Shown: positions 1 through 8,472 of the stretch, one piece after another
Layout of the letters: the number at the start of each line of letters is the position of its first letter
How positions within the stretch are numbered: the stretch's first letter is position 1
Origin: Paracoccaceae bacterium
GTDB taxonomy: Bacteria > Pseudomonadota > Alphaproteobacteria > Rhodobacterales > Rhodobacteraceae
Direction of reading: 5' to 3'
DNA length: 64,000 bases
Assembly (NCBI GenBank): GCA_016124615.1
Contig: WGNF01000003.1
Coordinates: forward strand, 62,001 to 126,000
The notes under the pieces: generated by a model
The model's input: the letters and a program-made list of their open reading frames with translations, nothing else
What the model was told of the DNA's origin: nothing
The model's database searches: none
Position numbers and translations under genes: made by a program

Positions 1-207
1 AACGTGGCCGCCTACGCCAACGACACCATGAAGAAGGAAGGCCAGATCCTGCTGGACGCGACCACCTTCCGCTTTGACGGGTCGGACCTGATGCCGGGCA
101 AGATCGGCGCGGGCGCGTTCTGGACCGGGATGGTCGACTATGTCGGGGGCATGTCCGCCGATAACGTCGCCGCCGAAATCCAGAAGGCCTGGGACGGCCT
201 GAAGTAA
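1..207 (+). CDS. aglE: Alpha-glucoside ABC transporter, periplasmic substrate-binding protein (C-terminal fragment)
   Basis: The reading frame is open from the first base of the window and stops at TAA 205-207, so only the last 68 residues are seen. They contain a typical end of a family 1 carbohydrate-binding protein (FRFDGSDLMPGKIGAGAFW, then a helix ending in AWDGLK). The identity rests mainly on context: it is followed in the same direction by two permeases, an alpha-glucosidase and an ATPase, the aglEFGAK order known from rhizobia. It would bind alpha-glucosides such as maltose, trehalose or sucrose in the periplasm. The signal peptide and most of the protein lie outside the window. Confidence 0.8.
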   Translation, partial: NVAAYANDTMKKEGQILLDATTFRFDGSDLMPGKIGAGAFWTGMVDYVGGMSADNVAAEIQKAWDGLK

Positions 208-220
208 GATCACAGCAGCT

Positions 221-249
221 GCCGGGGGCGCGCGACCTGCGCCCCCGGC
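221..249 (+). promoter_or_regulatory. Stem-loop between aglE and aglF
   Basis: A perfect 11-bp GC stem (GCCGGGGGCGC, 221-231, with GCGCCCCCGGC, 239-249) encloses a 7-nt loop and starts 13 nt after the aglE stop. There is no T-run, so it is unlikely to terminate all transcripts. Hairpins placed right after a binding-protein gene commonly protect the upstream mRNA from 3' decay, giving more binding protein than permease. That role is inferred from position. Confidence 0.6.
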
Positions 250-333
250 CACCGGCGACCGGCGCACGGGGAGGTGCGCTGTCCGTGGCGCGCCATCGCG
301 CCGTGATGACCGTGACGCAAGGGGAGATGCGGC

Positions 334-1344
334 ATGCTGCAGCAGCTTATAACCGCGGGTCTGACCATCGCCGTGGGGATCACGGCGGCGTTCGGATACT
401 TCTACGGCTCCAACATCCTGCTCGACCTGATCTTTCCCTCGAAAGCGCCCGGCGATCGGGGCACCCGCAACATCCGCCGCGCCGGGGTGATCCGGCCCTG
501 GTTGTTCGTCGGGCCGGCGGTGCTGGCGCTGACGCTGTACCTTGTCTATCCGGTGGTCGACTCGATCTGGCTCAGCTTTCACGGCCGCGACGGGCATGAG
601 TTCGTCGGGCTGAAGAACTACATCTGGTTCGTCGGCGATGCCCGCATCCGCGCCGCGTTCCTGAACAACCTGCTGTGGCTGCTGGTGGTGCCCGCGGCCT
701 CGACCTTCCTCGGGCTGGTTTCGGCGGCGCTGACCGACCGCATTTTCTGGGGCAATCTGGCGAAAAGCCTGATCTTCATGCCGATGGCGATCTCGTTCGT
801 CGGCGCCACGGTGATCTGGAAATTCGTCTACGACTACCGCGCGGCGAACCAGACCCAGATCGGCCTGCTGAACGCCATCGTCACCTGGTTCGGCGGCGCG
901 CCCGAAGCCTGGATCACGGTGCCGTTCTGGAACAACTTCTTCCTTATGGTCATTCTGGTCTGGATTCAGACCGGCTTTGCGATGGTCATCCTGTCCGCCG
1001 CCCTGCGCGGCATCCCCGAGGAAACCATCGAGGCGGCGGTGCTGGACGGCGCCAACGGCTTGCAAATCTTCTTCCGCATCATGGTGCCGCAAATCTGGTC
1101 GACCATCGCGGTGGTCTGGACCACGATCACCATCACCGTGCTGAAGGTGTTCGACATCGTCTACGCGATGACCAACGGGCAATGGGATACCGACGTGCTG
1201 GCGAACCAGATGTATGTCTGGATGTTCGAGGGCGGCGGCGACTATGGCCGCGGCGCCACCATCGCGCTGATCATCATGCTCTTGGTCGTCCCGATCATGA
1301 TCTGGAACATCCGCAACGCGCGGCGTGAAATGGAGGGCCGCTGA
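334..1344 (+). CDS. aglF: Alpha-glucoside ABC transporter permease AglF
   Basis: 336-residue inner-membrane permease of the MalF type. An N-terminal hydrophobic stretch (about residues 5-30) is followed by a cytoplasmic linker and further membrane segments beginning near residue 55 (WLFVGPAVLALTLYLVYP). The EAA loop that contacts the ATPase is visible as EAAVLDGANGLQIFFRIMVPQ-type sequence near residue 235. Together with AglG it should form the channel for alpha-glucosides. The ATG at 334 follows a GGGGAGAT Shine-Dalgarno; the 126-nt gap after aglE holds the stem-loop. The aglG start lies one base after this stop, indicating translational coupling. Confidence 0.9.
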   Translation: MLQQLITAGLTIAVGITAAFGYFYGSNILLDLIFPSKAPGDRGTRNIRRAGVIRPWLFVGPAVLALTLYLVYPVVDSIWLSFHGRDGHEFVGLKNYIWFVGDARIRAAFLNNLLWLLVVPAASTFLGLVSAALTDRIFWGNLAKSLIFMPMAISFVGATVIWKFVYDYRAANQTQIGLLNAIVTWFGGAPEAWITVPFWNNFFLMVILVWIQTGFAMVILSAALRGIPEETIEAAVLDGANGLQIFFRIMVPQIWSTIAVVWTTITITVLKVFDIVYAMTNGQWDTDVLANQMYVWMFEGGGDYGRGATIALIIMLLVVPIMIWNIRNARREMEGR

Positions 1345-1345
1345 G

Positions 1346-2563
1346 ATGTTGGGCTTAGGAGGCCGCAAATCCCCGCTGGTCTGGGTCATGCACCTGTCGG
1401 TGCTGCTGCTGGTCGTGCTCTGGACGTTGCCGACGGCCGGGCTTTTCATCACCTCGCTGCGCACCGCCGACCAGATCTCGGTGTCGGGCTGGTGGACGGC
1501 GCTGTCGAGCGCGGAACGCAACGCGATTACGCGCACGCCCGACGGCTCGGCCGAAACGCAGGTGGGCGACCGCTATGTGATCGCGGGCAATGTGCTGAAG
1601 AACGGCGGCGAGGTGGTGGCCTTCGGGCGGTCGAGCCTGAAGCCGACGCAGTTCAAGCCGGGCGAGGTCGCCGACCTTGGCGACGGCATCACCCTCAGCG
1701 TCAAGGCCGACGGCAGCTATGAACTGTCGGGCCCGACCAAGCTGGAGGGTGGCCAGCGCATCTTCTATACCGCGCGCACCCCGCCCGCCTTCACGCTGGG
1801 CAACTATGCCCATGTGCTCAGCGCGAACGGCATGTTGCGGGCCTTCATGAACTCGCTGACGGTGGCGGTGCCTGCGACGGTGATCCCGATCCTGATCGCC
1901 GCCTATGCCGCTTTCGCGCTGGCGTGGATGCCGTTTCCCGGCCGGTCGCTGTTGATCGCGATCATCGTCGGCCTTCTGGTCGTGCCGCTGCAAATGTCGC
2001 TGATCCCGATCCTGACGCTCTACAACGACATCGGCAAGGCGACGGCGGTGGACGCGCATGGGGTGATCGGCACGCTGATGCACTATTCCGGCCTCGGGCA
2101 GATGTCGGACGACGGCACGCAGATCGGGCTGAACCCGAAAAGCTATCTGGGGGTCTGGCTGGCCCATACCGGCTTTGGCCTGCCACTGGCGATCTTCCTG
2201 TTGCGCAACTACATGGTCGGCCTGCCGCGCGAGATCATCGAAAGCGCGCGCGTCGATGGCGCCACGGATTTCCAGATTTTCACCCGGATCGTGCTGCCGC
2301 TGTCGTTCCCGGCGCTGGCCAGCTTCGCGATCTTCCAGTTCCTGTGGACCTGGAACGACCTGCTGGTGGCGACCGTGTTCCTCAGCCACCAGCAAGACTC
2401 GCTGGTGATGACCGGCAAGCTGAAAGACCTGCTGGGCTCGCATGGCGGCGATTGGGAGATTCTGGCGGCCTCGGCCTTCATCTCGATCTCGGTGCCGCTG
2501 CTGGTCTTCTTCGCGCTGCAGAAATACCTCGTGCGCGGCCTGTTGGCTGGCTCGGTGAAATGA
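1346..2563 (+). CDS. aglG: Alpha-glucoside ABC transporter permease AglG
   Basis: 405-residue MalG-type permease. The start at 1346 is preferred over an in-frame ATG at 1325, because GGAGG lies 9 nt upstream of 1346 and this avoids overlap with aglF. One membrane segment at the N-terminus is followed by a periplasmic domain of about 120 residues (roughly residues 45-160), which is characteristic of AglG and longer than in ordinary MalG. The membrane domain follows, with an EAA loop (ESARVDGATDFQIFTRIVLP) near residue 300. It partners AglF in the inner membrane. The next gene, aglA, starts 11 nt downstream. Confidence 0.9.
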   Translation: MLGLGGRKSPLVWVMHLSVLLLVVLWTLPTAGLFITSLRTADQISVSGWWTALSSAERNAITRTPDGSAETQVGDRYVIAGNVLKNGGEVVAFGRSSLKPTQFKPGEVADLGDGITLSVKADGSYELSGPTKLEGGQRIFYTARTPPAFTLGNYAHVLSANGMLRAFMNSLTVAVPATVIPILIAAYAAFALAWMPFPGRSLLIAIIVGLLVVPLQMSLIPILTLYNDIGKATAVDAHGVIGTLMHYSGLGQMSDDGTQIGLNPKSYLGVWLAHTGFGLPLAIFLLRNYMVGLPREIIESARVDGATDFQIFTRIVLPLSFPALASFAIFQFLWTWNDLLVATVFLSHQQDSLVMTGKLKDLLGSHGGDWEILAASAFISISVPLLVFFALQKYLVRGLLAGSVK

Positions 2564-2573
2564 CGGACAGAGA

Positions 2574-4196
2574 ATGAACAAGACGACAACGAACGACTGG
2601 TGGCGCGGCGCGGTAATCTATCAGATCTATCCGCGCAGCTATCAGGACAGCAACGGCGACGGGGTGGGTGACCTTGCGGGCATCACCGAACGGCTGGCGC
2701 ATATCGCGGCGCTTGGCGCCGATGCGATCTGGATCAGCCCGTTCTTCACCTCGCCGATGAAGGACTTCGGCTATGACGTCAGCGATTATTGCGACGTCGA
2801 TCCGCTCTTTGGCACGCTGGCGGATTTCGACGCGCTGATGCTGCGGGCAGAGGAACTGGGGCTGAAGGTGATGATCGACCTCGTGCTCAGCCACACCTCG
2901 GACCAGCATCCGTGGTTCGTGGAAAGCCGGGCGGACCGCAGCAATGACAAGGCCGACTGGTATGTCTGGGCCGATCCGAAACCGGATGGCACGCCGCCGA
3001 ACAACTGGCTTTCAGTCTTCGGCGGTTCGTCCTGGGCCTGGGACGGGCGACGCGAGCAGTATTACCTGCACAACTTCCTGACCTCGCAGCCCGACCTGAA
3101 CTTTCACTGCGACGCCGTGCAGGAGGCGCTGCTGGACGTGGCGCGCTTCTGGTTGCGGCGCGGGGTCCACGGCTTCCGCCTGGACACGATCAACTTCTAC
3201 ATCGCCGACAAGTACTTGCGCGACAATCCTTCGCTGCCGAAAGAGCTGCGCAACAACTCGATCGCGCCCAGCGTGAACCCGTATAACCACCAGCTGCACC
3301 TGTTCGACAAGAACCAGCCGGAAAACCTTGATTTCCTGCGCAAATTCCGCGCCGAGCTGAACCCCTACGGGGCCGCCGCGGTGGGCGAGGTCGGCGATGC
3401 GCAGCGCGGGCTGGAGATCATGGCCGAGTATACCTCGGGCGGTGACAAGGTGCAGATGTGCTATCCGTTCGAGTTGCTGCAACCCACGCAGTTGACGGCG
3501 CGGGCGGTGGTGGACACTTTCGCGCGGCTGGAAAAGGCGGCACCGGATTTCTGGCCGTGCTGGGCCTATTCCAACCACGACGTCATCCGCCACGTCACCC
3601 GCTGGAATCTTTCGGATGCGGCGGCAAGGGTTTACGCCACGCTGCTGATGTGCCTGCGCGGCTCTGTCTGCCTCTATGAGGGCGAGGAACTGGGCCTGCC
3701 CGAGGCCGATATCGCCTTCGAAGACCTGCAAGACCCTTACGGCGTCCAGTTCTGGCCCGAGTTCAAGGGCCGCGACGGCTGCCGCACCCCGATGGTCTGG
3801 TCGCACGGCACGAACGGCGGCTTTTCGACCGCGAAACCCTGGCTGCCGGTTCCGGCCGCGCATCTGCCGATGGCGGTGTCGGAACAGCTGCGCGATCCGG
3901 GCTCGATGCTGCACCACTATCGCAGCGCGGTGGCCCTGCGCCACGCGCATCCGGCGCTGGTGGGTGGCACCTCGCGGGCGATGCGGGCCGAGGGCGACCT
4001 TTTGCGCTTCGAGCGGCAGGACGGCGGCGAGACGGTGTTCTGCGCCTTCAATCTGGGCGACAGGACGGTGCAGGTCGCGCTGCCCGAGGGCAGATGGTCG
4101 CTGCTGGGCGCAGACCTGGGCGCGGCCGCGACGATCAGCGGCAACACGGTTGCCTTGGCGCCCTGGCAGGCATGCCTGGCGCAGCGACAGACCTGA
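2574..4196 (+). CDS. aglA: Alpha-glucosidase AglA (glycoside hydrolase family 13)
   Basis: 540-residue GH13 enzyme that hydrolyses imported alpha-glucosides in the cytoplasm; no signal peptide is seen. The first beta strand carries WWRGAVIYQIYPRSYQDSN, with the usual NGDGVGDL after it. Catalytic residues can be placed from GH13 motifs: nucleophile D204 in GFRLDTINF, acid/base E272 in AVGEVGD, and the third carboxylate D336 in SNHDVIRH. Length fits oligo-1,6-/alpha-1,4-glucosidases. It sits between the permease genes and aglK, so uptake and hydrolysis are co-expressed. Exact linkage preference cannot be told from the sequence. Confidence 0.92.
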   Translation: MNKTTTNDWWRGAVIYQIYPRSYQDSNGDGVGDLAGITERLAHIAALGADAIWISPFFTSPMKDFGYDVSDYCDVDPLFGTLADFDALMLRAEELGLKVMIDLVLSHTSDQHPWFVESRADRSNDKADWYVWADPKPDGTPPNNWLSVFGGSSWAWDGRREQYYLHNFLTSQPDLNFHCDAVQEALLDVARFWLRRGVHGFRLDTINFYIADKYLRDNPSLPKELRNNSIAPSVNPYNHQLHLFDKNQPENLDFLRKFRAELNPYGAAAVGEVGDAQRGLEIMAEYTSGGDKVQMCYPFELLQPTQLTARAVVDTFARLEKAAPDFWPCWAYSNHDVIRHVTRWNLSDAAARVYATLLMCLRGSVCLYEGEELGLPEADIAFEDLQDPYGVQFWPEFKGRDGCRTPMVWSHGTNGGFSTAKPWLPVPAAHLPMAVSEQLRDPGSMLHHYRSAVALRHAHPALVGGTSRAMRAEGDLLRFERQDGGETVFCAFNLGDRTVQVALPEGRWSLLGADLGAAATISGNTVALAPWQACLAQRQT

Positions 4197-4211
4197 GGGG
4201 AGGGACGGAAC

Positions 4212-5300
4212 GTGGCCGATCTGATTATGAAGGACGTTGCCAAGGCCTATGGCGAGGTCAAGGTGCTGTCGAACATCAACCTCGACATCAAGCAGGGCGA
4301 GCTGATCGTGTTCGTCGGCCCCTCTGGCTGCGGGAAATCGACGCTGCTCAGGATGGTGGCGGGGCTGGAAAGCATCACCAGCGGCACGCTGTCGATCGAC
4401 GGGCGGGTGGTGAACGAGGTGCCGCCAGCGCAGCGCGGCATCGCGATGGTGTTTCAAAGCTACGCGCTTTACCCGCATATGACGGTGCGCGACAACATGG
4501 CCTTTGCGCTGAAGATCGCCCGCAAATCGCAGGACGAGATCAACGCGGCGGTGGAAAACGCGGCGCGCATCCTGCAGCTGACACCCTACCTCGACCGGCT
4601 GCCCAAGGCGCTGTCGGGCGGCCAGCGTCAGCGCGTCGCCATCGGCCGCGCCATCGTGCGCGATCCGAAGGTTTACCTGTTCGACGAACCGCTGTCGAAC
4701 CTCGACGCCGCGCTCAGGGTGGCGACGCGGATCGAGATCGCGCAGCTGAAGGAAAACATGCCGGATTCGACGATGATCTACGTCACCCACGATCAGGTCG
4801 AGGCGATGACGCTGGCCAGCCGCATCGTGGTGCTGGCGGGTGGCGGGATCAGCCAGGTCGGCACGCCGCTGGATCTGTATGAGCGGCCCGAAAACGAGTT
4901 CGTGGCGCAATTCATCGGCTCGCCGGCAATGAACCTGCTGCCGGGCGAGATTGTCGAGACCGGGCCGGAAACGGTGGTGCGGCTGTCGGTCGGCGGGCTG
5001 GTGCGCACCGCGGTGCCGACGCGCGACAGCGACAAGGGGCTGAAGGTGAACGTCGGCGCCCGACCCGAGGACATGGTGCCGACCGAGGCCGACGAGCATC
5101 TGTTCGAAGGCACCGTCGGCATTACCGAGGCGCTGGGCGAGGTGACGCTGTTGTACTTCGACAAGAAGGGCGAGGCGGCGCAGGTGATCGCCAAGCTGCC
5201 GGGCATTCATGCCGGGCTGCGCCACAAGACGCTGCGGCTGGCGGCCGACCCGAAGAAGATCCACTTGTTCTCCAACGGTCGATCCCTGCTCTACCGCTGA
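4212..5300 (+). CDS. aglK: Alpha-glucoside ABC transporter ATP-binding protein AglK
   Basis: 362-residue MalK/UgpC-type ATPase that powers AglFG. It shows Walker A (GPSGCGKSTLLRMVAG, about residues 37-52), the signature LSGGQRQRVAIGRA, Walker B (VYLFDEPLSNLD) and the switch histidine in YVTHDQVEAM. A C-terminal regulatory/TOBE region follows (about 235-362). GTG is the start codon, with GAGGGGAGGGACGG before it. The signature region departs slightly from classic MalK (IGRAIVRDPKVYLFDEP) but is complete. It is the last gene of the operon. Confidence 0.92.
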   Translation: MADLIMKDVAKAYGEVKVLSNINLDIKQGELIVFVGPSGCGKSTLLRMVAGLESITSGTLSIDGRVVNEVPPAQRGIAMVFQSYALYPHMTVRDNMAFALKIARKSQDEINAAVENAARILQLTPYLDRLPKALSGGQRQRVAIGRAIVRDPKVYLFDEPLSNLDAALRVATRIEIAQLKENMPDSTMIYVTHDQVEAMTLASRIVVLAGGGISQVGTPLDLYERPENEFVAQFIGSPAMNLLPGEIVETGPETVVRLSVGGLVRTAVPTRDSDKGLKVNVGARPEDMVPTEADEHLFEGTVGITEALGEVTLLYFDKKGEAAQVIAKLPGIHAGLRHKTLRLAADPKKIHLFSNGRSLLYR

Positions 5301-5314
5301 GGGCGCGAGGCCCG

Positions 5315-5343
5315 TTGACAGCGGCGCGGAGCGGGGGCAATCC
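5315..5343 (+). promoter_or_regulatory. Possible promoter upstream of the small basic protein gene
   Basis: A perfect -35 TTGACA (5315-5320) is followed after 17 bp by a weak -10 CAATCC (5338-5343), 110 bp ahead of the small gene at 5454. A perfect 7-bp palindrome (CCGGTCA-TG-TGACCGG, 5408-5423) lies between promoter and gene and could be an operator or leader hairpin. Only the -35 is strong. Confidence 0.35.
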
Positions 5344-5453
5344 TTGGGCGAAGTCCGCGCGCGGGTGGGCTTTTTTCCCCCCGCACCCCGGCGCGCGCTT
5401 TGCCCTGCCGGTCATGTGACCGGGCCGGGGTATGAGCCGGGAAGGTGAACGCG

Positions 5454-5597
5454 ATGGCCAAGGGTCAGCTCCGCACGAACAAGGAAATCAAGAAGCCGAA
5501 GAAGGAAAAGCCGAAGGTGCTGGCCACCGCAGGCATGGCGGCGACGGTGCCAAACACCGCATCGCGGCTGAACGAGGCCCAGAAGGGCAAGAAGTAG
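5454..5597 (+). CDS. Small lysine-rich conserved protein, function unknown
   Basis: A 47-residue frame, MAKGQLRTNKEIKKPKKEKP and onwards, ends in QKGKK. It is very basic (13 lysines) with a short alanine/threonine-rich central part and no membrane segment. The opening pattern MxKGQxRxNKExKKPKK is, from memory, shared by short alphaproteobacterial proteins of unknown function. GGAAGG lies about 6 nt before the ATG. A nucleic-acid-binding or ribosome-associated role would fit the charge but is only a guess. Confidence 0.65.
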   Translation: MAKGQLRTNKEIKKPKKEKPKVLATAGMAATVPNTASRLNEAQKGKK

Positions 5598-5610
5598 CGC
5601 CGGGGGAACC

Positions 5611-5667
5611 GGCCGGGGGCTTCGCGCCCCCGGACCCCCGCGGAGTATTTGCGCCAGAAAGAAACGC
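5611..5667 (+). repeat. Recurrent intergenic hairpin element, copy 1
   Basis: Stem CCGGGGGC (5613-5620) with GCCCCCGG (5626-5633) is followed by ACCCCCGCGGAGTATTTGCG and CCAGAAAGAAA. Two related copies occur at 23987-24042 and 51838-51961. Here it lies between convergent genes (the small protein gene and the ureohydrolase gene), so it could act as a terminator. Confidence 0.6.
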
Positions 5668-5679
5668 GCGGGGGCAGGC

Positions 5680-6639
5680 TCAGCCCCGCGTTGATCTGGC
5701 GTGAAAGATGAAGCCGAGGAAGTTCAGCAGCACCTGCGCCGCGAGGATGGCGGTTGACCCGCTGTGGTCGTAGTCGGGCGCGACCTCGACCAGATCGACG
5801 CCGACGATCTGATGCGCGCGCGCGACACCTTGCAGGATTTCCAGCACCTCGTAGTAAAGAAACCCGCCGTGGCTGGGCGTGCCGGTGCCCGGCGCGATCG
5901 AGGGGCAGAAGCCGTCGATGTCGATCGTCACATAAAGCCGCGCGCCTTTGGGAATGCGGGCCAGCACGCCCTCGACCCCGAGCGCGCGGGCCTGGCGGAC
6001 CGAGAGGATATCGTCGCCCATCGCGCGCGCGGCCTCGTAGCCGTCTTTCGCGGTGGAGGAGACGTTGCGGATGCCGAGCGCGGTGATGCCGGTGACGTGT
6101 TCCTGTTCGGCGGCGCGGCGCATCGGGTTGCCGTGGCCGTGGCGCACGCCGTGGCGCACGTCGACGAAATCCAGATGCGCGTCGATCTGCAGGATGTGGA
6201 TCGGGCCGCGCCCGGCGAAGGCGCGGATGCAGGGGATGTTCACCGAATGGTCGCCGCCGAGGGTGACGGGCAGGGCGCCCGCGTCGAGGATGGCGCGCAC
6301 GCCGGTTTCGATGTTGGCGTGGCTCTGCTCGGTGTCGGTGTGCACGATGTCGGCGTCGCCGATGTCGACGATCGTGACGTCGGGGCCGAGGTAGGTCACG
6401 TCATCCTCGTGGTCATAGGCGCCGGCATGGCCGAAGGAAAAGAGCGTGGACGCCTCGCGGATCGCGCGCGGCCCGAAACGGGCCCCGGCGCGGAACTGGG
6501 TGCCGAAGTCGAAGGGGGCGCCGAGGATGGCGGCATCGGCCTTGATCGCCGACCAGTCCTGCACATAGGGGCGCTTGCCGAAGGTGGCGATGCCGACGAA
6601 GGGCAGGTTCAGTCGTCCGGTCTCGTAGCCGTGGGCCAT
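5680..6639 (-). CDS. speB: Agmatinase-family ureohydrolase
   Basis: 319-residue member of the arginase/agmatinase/formiminoglutamase superfamily, which hydrolyses guanidino compounds to urea and an amine using a dinuclear Mn centre. Metal motifs are present: GGDHS near residue 131, DAHLDF near 155, and TIDIDGF near 235, followed by the agmatinase-type APGTGTPSHGG. In the last motif the usual D-x-D-x-x-D-P reads DIDGFCP, so the third, non-metal aspartate is a cysteine. The gene starts inside the end of the LysR gene on the same strand (31-nt overlap), so the two are co-transcribed. Agmatine is the default substrate guess; guanidinobutyrate or guanidinopropionate are possible. Confidence 0.75.
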   Translation of the reverse strand: MAHGYETGRLNLPFVGIATFGKRPYVQDWSAIKADAAILGAPFDFGTQFRAGARFGPRAIREASTLFSFGHAGAYDHEDDVTYLGPDVTIVDIGDADIVHTDTEQSHANIETGVRAILDAGALPVTLGGDHSVNIPCIRAFAGRGPIHILQIDAHLDFVDVRHGVRHGHGNPMRRAAEQEHVTGITALGIRNVSSTAKDGYEAARAMGDDILSVRQARALGVEGVLARIPKGARLYVTIDIDGFCPSIAPGTGTPSHGGFLYYEVLEILQGVARAHQIVGVDLVEVAPDYDHSGSTAILAAQVLLNFLGFIFHARSTRG

Positions 6640-7583
6640 GCGCGGGTCTCCTTCATTCCGGGCGCCATCGTTTCGATCGAGGAGGATTCGGGCAAGAGGT
6701 CTTGCATCCCGGCGATCAGCGCGGCGAGCCGGTCCGCCGCGGCCGAGAGCGGGTTGCCCCGCAGCGTCGCCAGCACCAGCGGCTCGCCCGGCCCGGCATC
6801 GGCGAGGGTGCGCGTGACAAGCGCGCGGCCATCGGCGCTGCGGTCGGTCGCCGGGCGGGTGTAGCTGATGCCGACGCCGAGGCCGTTGGCGGCAAGGCTG
6901 CGCATCAGATCGAGCGTCGGCGCCCGGTGCGCGATCTGCGGCGCCAGCCCGCGATCGGCGAACAGGCGGCGCATATGGCCAAGGCTGAGGCCCTGATCGG
7001 TCAGGATCAGCGGTTGCCCGGCAAGGTCGGCCAGCGTCAGGCGGGCGCGCGCGGCCAGCGGATGGTCGGCCGCCAGCACCGCATGGGGGGCGACGCGGGC
7101 CAGCAGCTGCCGCGCGATCCCGGCGTCGAGGCCGAGGTCGTAGGTCACGGCAAGGTCGATCCGGCCGCCGCGCAGCGCCGCGATCAGCGGCTCGAAGCCC
7201 AGCACCTGCGGGGCAAGGCGCAGATCGGGCGCGGCGGCGCCGAGGCGGCGCAGCAGGGGCGCGAGGACCACGGGCGCCAGATCCTCGAAACAGGCGAAGG
7301 GGACGGGGGCGGCGGGGCGCGCCTCGCCCGCGACCAGCCGACCAAGGGCGGCAAGCTGCACCGCCGCCGCGTCGAGGAAATCGCGGCCGAACGAGGTCGG
7401 CGCGATCGGCCCCCCGGCGCGGCGCAGGAACAGCGGGCGGCCCAGATGCGCCTCAAGCTGGCCGAGGGCCACCGACAGGGCAGGCTGCGAGACATGCAGC
7501 GCCTCGGCCGCCGCGGTGACGCCGCCATGCTGCGCGACGGCCACGGCATATTCAAGCTGGCGCAGGGTGATGGATAGGGGCAC
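6609..7583 (-). CDS. LysR-family transcriptional regulator
   Basis: 324-residue LysR regulator with an N-terminal winged helix (LRQLEYAVAVAQHGGVTAAA, then LHVSQPALSVALGQLE) and a C-terminal effector-binding domain of periplasmic-binding-protein fold (about residues 90-300). The effector domain resembles OxyR/CynR-like members (QPLILTDQGLSLGHMRRLF). GTG at 7583 is the likely start. It is divergent from the dioxygenase gene at 7665 and overlaps the ureohydrolase gene, so it probably controls one or both. The AT-rich 80-bp divergent spacer (7584-7664) should hold its operator. Confidence 0.85.
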   Translation of the reverse strand: MPLSITLRQLEYAVAVAQHGGVTAAAEALHVSQPALSVALGQLEAHLGRPLFLRRAGGPIAPTSFGRDFLDAAAVQLAALGRLVAGEARPAAPVPFACFEDLAPVVLAPLLRRLGAAAPDLRLAPQVLGFEPLIAALRGGRIDLAVTYDLGLDAGIARQLLARVAPHAVLAADHPLAARARLTLADLAGQPLILTDQGLSLGHMRRLFADRGLAPQIAHRAPTLDLMRSLAANGLGVGISYTRPATDRSADGRALVTRTLADAGPGEPLVLATLRGNPLSAAADRLAALIAGMQDLLPESSSIETMAPGMKETRAWPTATRPDD

Positions 7584-7664
7584 GCTATGGCTTTCATCAA
7601 GAAGTATTATTGGAATTTATGCCCAGGCGGCGCCAAGGTCCAGCCAGCGCAACAGGAGGCCAGC

Positions 7665-8453
7665 ATGGCGACGCAGGTGACGGATGAGATGATCGAGGCC
7701 TATCAGCGCGACGGGGTCGTGCTGGTGAAGGGGCTCTGGGCCGACTGGGTCGATGTGATCCGCGCCGGGATCGAGCGCAACATGACCGAGCCGGGGCCCT
7801 ATGCGGCCGAGAACCTGAAGCCGGGCGAGGGCGGGCGGTTCTTCGACGACTACTGCAACTGGACCCGGATTCCGGAATTCGCCGAGGTGATCCGCAAATC
7901 GGACGTGGCCGATGTGGCGGCGGCGCTGATGGGGTCGAACCGGGTTCAGGTGTTCCACGACCATGTGCTGGTGAAAGAGCCGGGGACCAGCAAACCGACG
8001 CCCTGGCATCAGGACGGGCCCTATTACTTCGTCGGCGGGCGGCAGACGGTCAGTTTCTGGTCGCCGATGGATGCAGTGAAAGAGGCGTCTTTGCGCTGCG
8101 TCGCAGGCTCGCATCGGTGGCCGAAAGAGGTGCTGCCGACCCGCTGGCTGTCGGAGGAGAATTTCTACCCTGACCCCGAGAAATACATGCCGGTGCCGGA
8201 CCCCGACGCGGAAGGGATGCCGGTGCTGGAATGGGCGATGGAGCCGGGCGATGCGGTGGCCTTCAACTATGGCACGCTGCACGGCGCGCGTGGCAACAGC
8301 ACCCAGAACCGCCGCCGCGCCTTTTCGCTGCGGCTGGTCGGCGATGACGCGGTCTATGTCGAGCGTCCGGGCCGCACCTCGCCGCCCTTTCCGGGGCACG
8401 GAATGCAGGCGGGCCAGCCCCTGCGCGAGGACTGGTTTCCCTATCTGCGCTAG
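7665..8453 (+). CDS. Phytanoyl-CoA dioxygenase (PhyH) family protein
   Basis: 262 residues; the ATG at 7665 is chosen because AGGAGG lies 6 nt upstream, although an in-frame ATG exists at 7587. It is a non-haem Fe(II)/2-oxoglutarate oxygenase. HDHVLVKEPGTSKPTPWHQD supplies the iron ligands H and D (HxD in WHQDGPY), and the distal histidine is in FNYGTLHGARGNST; an arginine in RRRAFSLRLVG would bind 2-oxoglutarate. The substrate is not evident. It is divergent from the LysR gene and may belong with the ureohydrolase in one catabolic function, which is inference from context only. Confidence 0.8.
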   Translation: MATQVTDEMIEAYQRDGVVLVKGLWADWVDVIRAGIERNMTEPGPYAAENLKPGEGGRFFDDYCNWTRIPEFAEVIRKSDVADVAAALMGSNRVQVFHDHVLVKEPGTSKPTPWHQDGPYYFVGGRQTVSFWSPMDAVKEASLRCVAGSHRWPKEVLPTRWLSEENFYPDPEKYMPVPDPDAEGMPVLEWAMEPGDAVAFNYGTLHGARGNSTQNRRRAFSLRLVGDDAVYVERPGRTSPPFPGHGMQAGQPLREDWFPYLR

Positions 8454-8472
8454 GCGGGGCCATCGCGCCGCA

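Noticed and set aside
5315-5453. Terminator for the agl operon at the T-run near 5370
   Set aside because: TTTTTT at 5371-5376 lacks a convincing stem directly before it; the GC sequence there pairs only weakly.
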